DNA from: Nitrospira sp. LK70
GTDB lineage: Bacteria > Nitrospirota > Nitrospiria > Nitrospirales > Nitrospiraceae
DNA: 64,000 nt
Reading direction: 5' to 3'
Assembly: GCA_011090425.1 (NCBI GenBank)
Contig: PHGD01000010.1
Coordinates: forward strand, 1 to 64,000
The position numbers were made by a program, and so were the translations under genes. This document shows, in pieces, positions 26,599 to 34,584 of the stretch. How positions within the stretch are numbered: the first letter of the stretch is position 1; each line of letters opens with the position of its first letter. A model generated the notes under the pieces. The model made no database searches, was not told where the DNA came from, and worked only from the letters and a program-made list of their open reading frames with translations.

Positions 26599-28527
26599 AT
26601 GACTGTCACAACACCAGAACAGACGACGCTGGACATCCTGCAGGACAAGGCAACGCGCTTGCGGATCGACAGCGTCCGATCGACGACCGCGGCCGGCAGT
26701 GGACATCCGACGAGTTGCGCCTCCGCTGCGGAGATCATGTCCGTGCTGTTTTATTCCGTGCTACGGTATGATCCTCACGATCCGCACAATCGCGAGAGCG
26801 ATGTCTTCGTACTCTCGAAGGGTCACGCCGCGCCGATCCTCTATGCGGCTTGGGCGGAAGCCGGAGCCTTTCCGCGCGAGAAGCTGCTGACTTTGCGCCA
26901 AATCGATTCCGATCTAGAGGGCCACCCCACTCCCCGACTGCCGTTTGTCGATGTCGCAACCGGTTCGCTTGGCCAGGGCCTATCGGTCGCTCTGGGGATC
27001 GCCCTCCATGCAAAACGATTCGGGTCGTCCGATCAACGGATGTATGTGTTGATGGGCGACGGCGAATCGGCTGAGGGCTCGGTCTGGGAAGCAGCGCAGT
27101 GGGCCGCCATCCACGGCCTGAGCAATCTCTGCGCGACCATCGATATCAATCGTCTGGGCCAGAGTCAGCCGACCATGTTGCAGCGCCATCTGGATACCTA
27201 CAAGGCCCGGTGGGAGGCCTTCGGCTGGCAGGCGTTGTCCGTAGATGGCCACAGTATTCCTCATCTGCAGGCGGCTTACGAAACCGCTCGCCTGACCACC
27301 GATCGTCCGACGATCGTGTTGGCGGGGACGATCAAGGGCAAAGGATTTGTAGACATCGAGGATCGTGAACATTGGCATGGGAAGGCTCTGGATCACGACA
27401 CCGCAGCAAAGGTCATCGTCGATCTGAAACAACAGCTCACGGGCGCCGGCGCAGAATGGACACCGCATCTGCCTCCAGTTCGGCCCGTCTCCACAACCAT
27501 CATGAGGAACAGTCGCGCCGAGTCGGTGGAGAAGCCTCCGTACATCATCGGAGGTGAAGCAGTTGCCACGAGAAAGGGCTTTGCCGACAGTTTGGCCGCG
27601 CTGGCGCGCACCGATCCTCGAATTGTGGTGCTCGACGGTGACGTCAAGAACTCCACCTACACCGAAGAGTTCGAGAAGGTTGCGCCGGATCGTTTCTTTC
27701 AGGGATACATCGCAGAACAGAACATCGTCGGCGTCGCCATGGGATTGGCGTCACGGGGCAAGGTGCCCGTCGCGGCCCTCTTTGCCTGTTTCGTGACGCG
27801 CGCCTACGATTTCGTGCGCCTGGCCGCCATCAGCAAGCTCAATATCAAGCTGGTCGGCACACACGCAGGCCTGTCCATCGGAGAGGACGGGCCCACCCAG
27901 ATGGGGCTCGAAGATCTCGCCATGACGTGCGCGGAGCCGACCTTCACGGTGCTCTATCCTGCCGATGCCACGAGCGCCTGGAAGGCTACCGCGCTGATCG
28001 CGGAACACTCCGGTCCCTGCTATCTCAGGACCGGGCGACCGAACTCGCCGATTCTCTACGGGCCGGACGAACGGTTTGCGATCGGTCGATGCAAAGTGCT
28101 CCGAAAGAGCGACCAGGACAAGGCGCTCGTCATTGGCGGCGGGATCACGGTCTTTGAAGCGTTGGCTGCGTACGACCTACTTCAACAGGAGGGCATTTCC
28201 ATCCGCGTCATCGATCTGTTCAGCGTGCGACCGATCGATCGCGACGAGTTGATCGCCTCCGCTCGCGCCACGGGAGGGATTATCATCACAGTCGAAGATC
28301 ACTATGAGCATGGAGGACTCGGTGACGCCGTGTTTTCGGCCCTCGCGGAAGAACGCATCCAGGCATATAAGCTGGCCGTGCGTGACATCCCGCACAGCGG
28401 AAAACCCAAGGAGCTGATCGAGAAGTTCGGCATTTCTGCCGGACGCATCGTGGCCACGGTCAAGTCCGCCTTACGGTCGCCCGCATACAGGTGTGCGCCC
28501 GATGAGGTCGCAGGAAAGGAAGAATGA
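26599..28527 (+). CDS. tkt: Transketolase (animal/TKTL-like length class)
   Basis: The 642-residue ThDP enzyme moves two-carbon units between pentose and hexose phosphates. N-terminal part: SVRSTTAAGSGHPTSCASAAEIMSVLF, GSLGQGLSVALGIALH near 117, and ThDP/Mg motif MGDGESAEGSVWEAA near 152. Middle part: LDGDVKNSTYTEEF and AEQNIVGVAMGLASRG with the catalytic Glu; THAGLSIGEDGPTQMGLEDLAM. Pattern and length resemble the 620-residue group rather than E. coli TktA, unlike the second transketolase at 45860. It opens carbon block 1; the next gene begins 1 bp after its stop. Confidence 0.93.
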   Translation: MTVTTPEQTTLDILQDKATRLRIDSVRSTTAAGSGHPTSCASAAEIMSVLFYSVLRYDPHDPHNRESDVFVLSKGHAAPILYAAWAEAGAFPREKLLTLRQIDSDLEGHPTPRLPFVDVATGSLGQGLSVALGIALHAKRFGSSDQRMYVLMGDGESAEGSVWEAAQWAAIHGLSNLCATIDINRLGQSQPTMLQRHLDTYKARWEAFGWQALSVDGHSIPHLQAAYETARLTTDRPTIVLAGTIKGKGFVDIEDREHWHGKALDHDTAAKVIVDLKQQLTGAGAEWTPHLPPVRPVSTTIMRNSRAESVEKPPYIIGGEAVATRKGFADSLAALARTDPRIVVLDGDVKNSTYTEEFEKVAPDRFFQGYIAEQNIVGVAMGLASRGKVPVAALFACFVTRAYDFVRLAAISKLNIKLVGTHAGLSIGEDGPTQMGLEDLAMTCAEPTFTVLYPADATSAWKATALIAEHSGPCYLRTGRPNSPILYGPDERFAIGRCKVLRKSDQDKALVIGGGITVFEALAAYDLLQQEGISIRVIDLFSVRPIDRDELIASARATGGIIITVEDHYEHGGLGDAVFSALAEERIQAYKLAVRDIPHSGKPKELIEKFGISAGRIVATVKSALRSPAYRCAPDEVAGKEE

Positions 28528-28528
28528 C

Positions 28529-28909
28529 ATGATTACACTGAAACGCGTCTATGACCCGATGACTTCCGCCGATGGGGTGCGCTTTCTCGTGGAGCGGCTG
28601 TGGCCTCGCGGCGTGAAAAAAACCGCCCTGCACATCGACGCCTGGCTGAAGGATGTGGCGCCAAGCGGCGCGCTCCGTCGCTGGTTTGGTCATGATCCAA
28701 AAAAATGGAGTGAATTCCAGCGACGATACCACGACGAGCTGCGTGCGAATGCGGATGCATTAGAACCCATTCTGAAGGCCGCTCGGCAGGGTCGAGTCAC
28801 CCTCGTGTACAGCTCCCACGACACGGAACATAACAATGCCGTGGCATTGAAAGAGTACCTGGATGCGAGGGGCGGGAAGAAGCAGACGTCGCATGAGCCG
28901 GCAGCGTGA
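28529..28909 (+). CDS. DUF488 family protein
   Basis: The 126-residue protein, from ATG 28529, reads MITLKRVYDPMTSADGVRFLVERLWPRGVKK..., with WLKDVAPSGALRRWFGHDPKKW and LVYSSHDTEHNNAVALKEYL, the standard features of DUF488/YeaO proteins. An AGGAAGGAAG ribosome site precedes it inside the end of transketolase. The biochemical role of DUF488 is not settled. Placement between transketolase and transaldolase suggests a link to sugar-phosphate metabolism, but that is inference. A decayed copy of its 3' end is at 24430. Confidence 0.85.
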   Translation: MITLKRVYDPMTSADGVRFLVERLWPRGVKKTALHIDAWLKDVAPSGALRRWFGHDPKKWSEFQRRYHDELRANADALEPILKAARQGRVTLVYSSHDTEHNNAVALKEYLDARGGKKQTSHEPAA

Positions 28910-29061
28910 AGAACGTCCAGTCATCGGCTTCGGCGACGTTGTCGACAACCCTACGCTCGCGAAGGAACTGGTCACAATATTTCCAGCAGGACGATTCCGA
29001 GGCGTCGAGCGTCGTCGCCTCTGGGGGAAGCGGCGGAACTCGAACGCAAGGAGGCATGAGC

Positions 29062-30189
29062 ATGAAGAGCAATCGTTTGAAGAAATTAGAATCGTTCGGT
29101 CAGTCCATCTGGTTGGACTACATCAGGCGCGATCTGATCGCCGGTGGACAGCTTCGGCGTCTGATTGAAGAGGATGGTCTTCGGGGAATGACCTCGAATC
29201 CCTCCATCTTTGAGAAGGCGATTGTAGAGAGCCATGAGTACAACGAGGATATTCGGGCCATGGCTCTTGAGGGGAAAGAAGTGATCGCCATCTACGAAGC
29301 CTTCAGCCTGCACGACGTCCAGCGCGCAGCGGACGAATTCCGCCCGGTGTACGACAAGACCGATGGCCGCGATGGATACGTCAGCTTGGAAGTGAATCCT
29401 CATTTAGCACACGACACCAGAGGCACAATCGACGAAGGTCGTCGATTATGGAGAATGCTGGATCGACCCAATGTTTTCATCAAGGTCCCAGCCACAACCG
29501 CAGGCCTGTCCGCCATTCAGGATCTCATCAGCGAAGGCATCAACGTCAACGTGACCCTGCTCTTCGGGTTGCCACGGTATCGACAGGTGGCGGATGCGTA
29601 CCTCGCCGGCCTCGCCGCTCGTCTCGCCCGAGGGAAGCCTGTGAACCATGTGGTCTCAGTGGCCAGCTTCTTTGTGAGCCGTATCGACAGTCTGGTGGAT
29701 CCGCTCTTGACAAAAATGATCACGCAAGGCGGCGAAAAGGCGGATCTCGCGAAGACGCTGCGTGGACAAGTGGCCATCGCCAGCGCAAAAGTCGCCTATC
29801 AGATCTACCAGGAGATCTTCGACAGCGATCGCTTTAAGACATTAGCAGACCAGGGGGCTCGCGTCCAGCGCCTGCTCTGGGCCAGCACCAGCACCAAGAA
29901 TCCAGACGACAGCGACGTGAAATACGTTGAGGCCCTCATCGGGCCGGACACAGTCAACACCGTACCGCTCAACACTCTCGATGCATACCGCGATCACGGC
30001 GATCCGAAAGTTCGCCTCACCCAAGGTGTCGAAGAAGCACGATCGTTCTTGGAGCGATTGGCAGAAGTGGGCATCAGCCTCGATCAGGTGACGCAACAAC
30101 TGGAAGACGACGGTGTCGCAAAATTCAACAAATCTTTCGACCAATTGATAGAGACCTTGGCGCATGCGCGCGCAGCCTCGAAACGATAG
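29062..30189 (+). CDS. tal: Transaldolase
   Basis: From ATG 29062 (AGGAGG 7 bp upstream) the product is 375 residues, the long TalB/Tal class found in actinobacteria and Nitrospira. Signatures: ESFGQSIWLDYIRRDL, GMTSNPSIFEKAI near 40, the Schiff-base lysine in NVFIKVPATTAG near 135, and NVNVTLLFGLPRY. It transfers dihydroxyacetone units between sugar phosphates. It is closely related to the N-terminal half of the fusion at 42878, so the window carries two transaldolase activities. Confidence 0.92.
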   Translation: MKSNRLKKLESFGQSIWLDYIRRDLIAGGQLRRLIEEDGLRGMTSNPSIFEKAIVESHEYNEDIRAMALEGKEVIAIYEAFSLHDVQRAADEFRPVYDKTDGRDGYVSLEVNPHLAHDTRGTIDEGRRLWRMLDRPNVFIKVPATTAGLSAIQDLISEGINVNVTLLFGLPRYRQVADAYLAGLAARLARGKPVNHVVSVASFFVSRIDSLVDPLLTKMITQGGEKADLAKTLRGQVAIASAKVAYQIYQEIFDSDRFKTLADQGARVQRLLWASTSTKNPDDSDVKYVEALIGPDTVNTVPLNTLDAYRDHGDPKVRLTQGVEEARSFLERLAEVGISLDQVTQQLEDDGVAKFNKSFDQLIETLAHARAASKR

Positions 30190-30234
30190 CATGCCGACCC
30201 TCAGAACAGGCAAGGACATCGAGAGGAACAGATC

Positions 30235-30705
30235 ATGGCGAAACATTCCCAAGTTAAAACGGAATTGAAGGGGGTCCACCTCTGCTGTCAGGGCTGTGTC
30301 GATGCAGCTGACGACGCGCTCATGAGCGTGGCAGGGGTCACATCTCATTGCGATATGGAGAAGGGGACCGTGGCCCTCACGGCCGGTAATGATGTCGCGG
30401 CCCAGAAGGCTCTCGACGCTCTGGCCGCCGCAGGTTTCTATGGTCGCCCAGGCAATCAGAAGCTGGAGATGAAGCCCTTGAGCGAGATTCCCACAGGCAA
30501 GGTCAACAGCTTGAAGGTCTCAGGCATCCATAACTGCTGCGAACCCTGTTGTGAGGCCATCAAGGAGGCAATCGCGACCGTAAGCGGCGTAACCGGCGAT
30601 ACAGCCGAACCTGAAGCAACGACGTTTGAGGTCATCGGCAACTTCGATGCCGCCGTCCTCGTTAAGGCGCTTAACGCTGCCGGGTTCAGTGCGCGGGTCG
30701 AGTAG
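30235..30705 (+). CDS. Two-domain protein with paired CC-x2-C motifs, heavy-metal-associated-like
   Basis: The 156-residue protein has two similar halves of about 75 residues. Each has a Cys-rich turn after a strand, VHLCCQGCVDAADDAL near 15-30 and IHNCCEPCCEAIKEAI near 101-116, followed by V-G-V and a later AL-AAGF segment. This is the layout of HMA/CopZ-type beta-alpha-beta folds, but with CC-x2-C instead of C-x2-C. No signal peptide. It sits between transaldolase and GAPDH with short gaps. Metal or redox binding is likely from the cysteines; the partner is unknown. Confidence 0.6.
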   Translation: MAKHSQVKTELKGVHLCCQGCVDAADDALMSVAGVTSHCDMEKGTVALTAGNDVAAQKALDALAAAGFYGRPGNQKLEMKPLSEIPTGKVNSLKVSGIHNCCEPCCEAIKEAIATVSGVTGDTAEPEATTFEVIGNFDAAVLVKALNAAGFSARVE

Positions 30706-30780
30706 TACTCGTCATGGGTGGTCATTGCCGGTGCGATCAGCCGCATAGACATGTCCGAAGGAAAAGGAGTGAAGCGGGAT

Positions 30781-31800
30781 ATGGCGACGATTGCGATTAA
30801 CGGATTAGGCCGAATCGGGCGCGCAGCCTTCAAGATTATTCTCGAGACACCGGAGCTGGAGCTTCGAGCGGTCAATGACCTCAATGCTGCCGACGATCTT
30901 GCGTATTTGTTGAACTACGACACGGTCTACGGACGCTACCATGAGAAGGTCGTTCCGGTGTCCGATGGCCTGAGGGTCAAGGAGAAGACCTATCCTGTGT
31001 TCAGAGAACATGACCCGGCCAAATTGCCTTGGAAGAACCTGGAGATCGATATCGTGCTGGAATGCACGGGGGTGTTTAACCGGTCAGTAGATTTGGAACG
31101 TCACCTGACGGCGGGGGCCAAGACTGTCATTCTCTCGGCACCCAGTAAAGACCCGGAAATTGCCACCATGGTCCATCGAGTAAACACGGCGAACGGACCG
31201 ACTACAGGCATTATCTCCTGTGCCAGTTGCACCACGAACTGTATTACCCCCGTGGTCGAGATCATGGGAAGAAGAATCGGAGTCGAGAAGGCCATCATGA
31301 CAACGGTGCATGCCTACACCGCCACCCAGGCGACTGTCGATCGCCCGAATAAGAAACGACGGCGAGGCCGTGCTGCCGCCGCTAATCTGATTCCTTCTTC
31401 GACCGGCGCCGCCGTTGCGACGGCCAAAGCCCTACCGCAGTATGCGGGGAAGTTCGCCGGCCTTGCCGTTCGCGTTCCGTTGGCGATCGGTTCACTCGCG
31501 GATCTCGTGTTCCTCACGCGCCGAGGTACGACAGTTGATGAAGTCAACAGGATCTTTAGAGAAGAAGCCGGCAGTGACCGGTACCGAGACGTGCTCGGCG
31601 TGACGGACGAATCGCTCGTCTCCTCGGACATCATTCAGGACCCGCGCGCCTCGATCGTGGATCTGGAACTGACTCAGGTAGTTGACGAGAACCTTGTCAA
31701 AGTGATGAGCTGGTATGATAACGAGTGGGGATATACGTCTCAGATGATTAGGGAAGCCGTCAGAATCGCCGGCGCGTCAAAAGCTGCCGCCGCACGTTAA
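30781..31800 (+). CDS. gap: Glyceraldehyde-3-phosphate dehydrogenase, type I
   Basis: From ATG 30781 (AAAGGAG upstream) the product is 339 residues. The NAD site is INGLGRIGRAAFK and AVNDLNAADDLAYLL; Asp in ND favours NAD. The catalytic cysteine lies in SCASCTTNCITPVVE near 152-156. HAYTATQATVDRPNKKRRRGRAAAANLIPSSTGAA and YDNEWGYTSQMI are intact. It oxidises glyceraldehyde-3-phosphate in glycolysis or runs in reverse. It closes carbon block 1. Confidence 0.95.
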   Translation: MATIAINGLGRIGRAAFKIILETPELELRAVNDLNAADDLAYLLNYDTVYGRYHEKVVPVSDGLRVKEKTYPVFREHDPAKLPWKNLEIDIVLECTGVFNRSVDLERHLTAGAKTVILSAPSKDPEIATMVHRVNTANGPTTGIISCASCTTNCITPVVEIMGRRIGVEKAIMTTVHAYTATQATVDRPNKKRRRGRAAAANLIPSSTGAAVATAKALPQYAGKFAGLAVRVPLAIGSLADLVFLTRRGTTVDEVNRIFREEAGSDRYRDVLGVTDESLVSSDIIQDPRASIVDLELTQVVDENLVKVMSWYDNEWGYTSQMIREAVRIAGASKAAAAR

Positions 31801-31950
31801 GACTCAGCGCCCCGGAAGGACCCAAGTCTCGGTATCGAATGCCTATCCAAGAGGCGAGACATGACGCCGATGGCATCTACGCATTGGGCTTGGTCCTCTC
31901 GCATGCCGACCTCGCCAGAAAATATCACGGCGCAGTCTCGATGAGGTGCC

Positions 31951-32247
31951 CTAAGCCGAGGGTGTCCAGCGATAGCCGTTCTCTCCGTGAAGTCGCATTT
32001 CCTGGGCAACCTCTTCTGTCAGTAAACGGTCAATTTTCGCTGGAGTAAACGTCCGATCTGCTAAGGTAGGCCATCCGATAATCAACTTAAAGAGCTTCTT
32101 CTCGTTATTTACAGTAAAGGTATGGGTCAGCGGTCTGTCGGCGTGATAGGCAACAGCAAAATTCTCGAATTCTTTCGTCAGATAGTTTGTGATCGCCTCG
32201 ACATTTCTATCGATCCATGGCGCATCGTTATTAGCCACGTCTGCCAT
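31951..32247 (-). CDS. Hypothetical protein (98 aa)
   Basis: The reading frame starts ATG 32247 behind GAAGGGAGGTGCTGCG, a strong ribosome site. The product MADVANNDAPWIDRNVEAITNYL... ends GENGYRWTPSA. It is soluble, with no recognised domain. The good start signal and balanced composition support a real gene. Confidence 0.55.
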   Translation of the reverse strand: MADVANNDAPWIDRNVEAITNYLTKEFENFAVAYHADRPLTHTFTVNNEKKLFKLIIGWPTLADRTFTPAKIDRLLTEEVAQEMRLHGENGYRWTPSA

Positions 32248-32287
32248 CGCAGCACCTCCCTTCGTAAATCTTACAACAGTTCCGGTA

Positions 32288-32351
32288 GGTTCGAGCGTGC
32301 GAGAGTTGCTTCTCGTCGAGTCTCCGGACCGTCTTCATCCACGCTCGAACC
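32288..32351. promoter_or_regulatory. 12-bp inverted repeat with adjacent AT-rich box
   Basis: GGTTCGAGCGTG (32288-32299) and CACGCTCGAACC (32340-32351) are perfect inverse copies. Directly after comes CGGCTTATATAT (32351-32362), the same 12 bases that occur upstream of narG at 34418-34429. It may be an operator or a large hairpin in the leader of the following gene. Confidence 0.35.
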
Positions 32352-32613
32352 GGCTTATATATTTACACCCAAAGTTTATGCCACCTACAGACACGGTCTG
32401 TACTTGCCGTTGTCATTCCGCCTGTGGCGGTCAAATTGTAGTGACCAAGGCGTCACAGCAGGAACGATGCCTGAGGCCACCGGTGCAAGTCCAACGAGCT
32501 GATGCATTTTCACCTGACGGTTCAGAGATTGAAATGAATCGTTTCGCACAGTCCGCACAGTTCGAAGTGATCGCCATCTCATCAGCTCCGGTTACTCACG
32601 ACAAGATTCTCTT

Positions 32614-32961
32614 GTGATTTCAACATATGCTCAGTCTAGCAAGGGTTGTGCACAAAGCGATCCCAGTCCGAAACTCACGTACACTCAGCCTTTCCTGTTC
32701 TGTCTTGATGGAGGAAAGATTCCGTGGATCGATAAGATTGCACCGGAGATCTTGGTTCAAAAACACATGGGCAAGACATCCAACATCGAGCCGTACGTCA
32801 AGCAGCTGGAAGTTGCCGCTGAAACAGCCGCCAAGGAACAGTATGCCGGGAAGCGCAAGGAGATGAACCCTGTCCTGGAGCTGCTGGAAACAAAAGAAGA
32901 TGAGGTCAGCGCCGAGACTGCGCATCGCATTTTTGCCATCGTCGTCAAAATAGCTCCCTAG
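32614..32961 (+). CDS. Hypothetical protein, start uncertain
   Basis: Only the C-terminal half looks protein-like: NIEPYVKQLEVAAETAAKEQYAGKRKEMNPVLELLETKEDEVSAETAHRIFAIVVKIAP, a helical, charged segment. The ATG at 32767 (about 64 residues to the stop) is a possible start but lacks a clear ribosome site. No family recognised. Confidence 0.35.
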   Translation: MISTYAQSSKGCAQSDPSPKLTYTQPFLFCLDGGKIPWIDKIAPEILVQKHMGKTSNIEPYVKQLEVAAETAAKEQYAGKRKEMNPVLELLETKEDEVSAETAHRIFAIVVKIAP

Positions 32962-33094
32962 ACCCTACTTAGATCTACTCAAACGTGAATGGCATGAAAT
33001 GGGAGAGGCTGTTTTTGATTCTGCTCTAGGGACCGTGTACGATTCCGACGTCCTGACGGTCGCTCCGACGATTGGTTGAGAGACGGAGAGGTAC

Positions 33095-34147
33095 ATGTCA
33101 AAAAATATCATCGTCTGCACCGACGGCACCTGGGACCATCCGGACTCAAAGACTCCAAACGTCGGCACGTCACCGGATGAGACGAATGTCTTCAAGTTCT
33201 TCGCCCTTCTGCCGGGCGAAGCGCAGATCCGTCAGGACGGTGTGCGCGTCAAATCGATTCAAGGACAAACCGCCTTTTACGACGACGGCGTCGGGGCCGA
33301 TGGAATATGGGCGGTGCGGATCGCCGAAGGGGCAACGGGAGCCGGTTTGGAGCTCAAGCTGCAAGCCGGGTATCGATTCATAAGCGAACAGTATGAGGAT
33401 GGCGATCGGATCTCCTTGTTGGGGTTCAGCAGAGGTGCTTACACCGCCCGCAGCATCGGAGGAATGTTGACGAGATGCGGCGTGCCGGCAAGGAAGCTAC
33501 TGGACGATATCTTCGCGAGCCATGCCTTCGACGTCTACCGCCGCCACGACAACGCCGTGACGGCTCAATTCCGCAAAGATTATCAAAGCCGGGACGTGTC
33601 GATCGAAGTCATCGGTGTGTGGGACACGGTGGGAGCACTCGGTATTCCGCTCGCACTCTTCAGCGGCCTTGACCACCTGCTGTTCAGTTTTCATGACACC
33701 TTGCTGCACCCGAATGTCCGCTTCGGCTACCATGCTGTTGCCATCGATGAGAAGCGGGAAAGCTTTCCGCCCACCCTGTGGGACCCGCGCGAAGGTGTGG
33801 AGCAGGTGTGGTTTGCCGGAGTCCATTGCGACATCGGCGGCGGATATAAGGAAACGGGCCTGTCCGACGTGACGTTCGGTTGGATGCTGAACCGAGTGCA
33901 ACCCCATGGACTGCTGTTCAAGGACGGTACGTTCACCAAGGATGGAACCGCCACGATCACCGGCGATCCCCTCATGGTGCCGATGCATGATTCCTACAAA
34001 CCGCCCTTCATCACGCTCCACCCCTCCGTGCGTGTGATTCCTCCATCCGCCCCATTGCATGTCAGCGTGCAAAAACGGCTGGAGAAGGCGAAACCGGAGT
34101 ACCGACCGACAAACCTGCCACCGGAACCGCGCACATACGTCGAGTGA
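33095..34147 (+). CDS. DUF2235 family alpha/beta hydrolase
   Basis: The 350-residue protein starts NIIVCTDGTWDHPDS, typical of DUF2235, and carries the nucleophile elbow GFSRGAYTARSIGGML near 109-124. VIGVWDTVGALGIPL near 173 and WFAGVHCDIGGGY near 235 supply the conserved Asp and His. DUF2235 proteins include Tle1 phospholipases of type VI secretion, but most are not secreted; no vgrG or paar gene is nearby, so an intracellular esterase/lipase role is more likely. GAGAGG precedes the ATG. Confidence 0.82.
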   Translation: MSKNIIVCTDGTWDHPDSKTPNVGTSPDETNVFKFFALLPGEAQIRQDGVRVKSIQGQTAFYDDGVGADGIWAVRIAEGATGAGLELKLQAGYRFISEQYEDGDRISLLGFSRGAYTARSIGGMLTRCGVPARKLLDDIFASHAFDVYRRHDNAVTAQFRKDYQSRDVSIEVIGVWDTVGALGIPLALFSGLDHLLFSFHDTLLHPNVRFGYHAVAIDEKRESFPPTLWDPREGVEQVWFAGVHCDIGGGYKETGLSDVTFGWMLNRVQPHGLLFKDGTFTKDGTATITGDPLMVPMHDSYKPPFITLHPSVRVIPPSAPLHVSVQKRLEKAKPEYRPTNLPPEPRTYVE

Positions 34148-34417
34148 TGGCGCCTCGCCGATCGGCGCTCGTGGAAAAACGAGGGGAACCCCCATCTCGA
34201 AGGCATCGGTTAAGTACGGCTACATTTTCTTTCACATTCCTGCTCATCAGAAGGGCGGCCTGTGAGCATCCCTCTCCACATGAACTCACTTGAATATGCA
34301 TTTCGTTGCCCTGCTCCCAAGTTGAAGCGGCCTCGTCCTTCTTAATAGGACAGCTTCGTGTCTCTTAACTACGACTTCCAAATCAGATTCATCTGGGTAT
34401 CGATCTGCAGATCTGTC

Positions 34418-34479
34418 GGCTTATATATATAATGAGGACAGCGTGAGGGTCGATAGATTCGGTAATGATCCATCTATCG
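34418..34479 (+). promoter_or_regulatory. Candidate narGHJI promoter and operator
   Basis: A perfect -10 box TATAAT lies at 34428-34433 within TTATATATATAATG. The -35 position 17 bp upstream (CTGCAG) is poor, as for activator-dependent promoters. Downstream, CGATAGAT (34451-34458) and ATCTATCG (34472-34479) are a perfect 8-bp inverted pair with a 13-bp spacer. No FNR box (TTGAT-N4-ATCAA) was found. The rest of the 437-bp gap between DUF2235 and narG holds nothing else recognised. Confidence 0.4.
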
Positions 34480-34584
34480 GCAAGAATCTTCCATTCAAGA
34501 CGATTGTAGTCTGTCACGTTCCCATTCCGTCTACTTCATACATCAGAAACATCAGACCTGCGGCATATTCCTGAAAGAGTACCT

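Noticed and set aside
33095-34147. Type VI secretion effector role for the DUF2235 protein
   Set aside because: No vgrG, paar, tssI or immunity-like gene is adjacent, so the secretion idea is unsupported.
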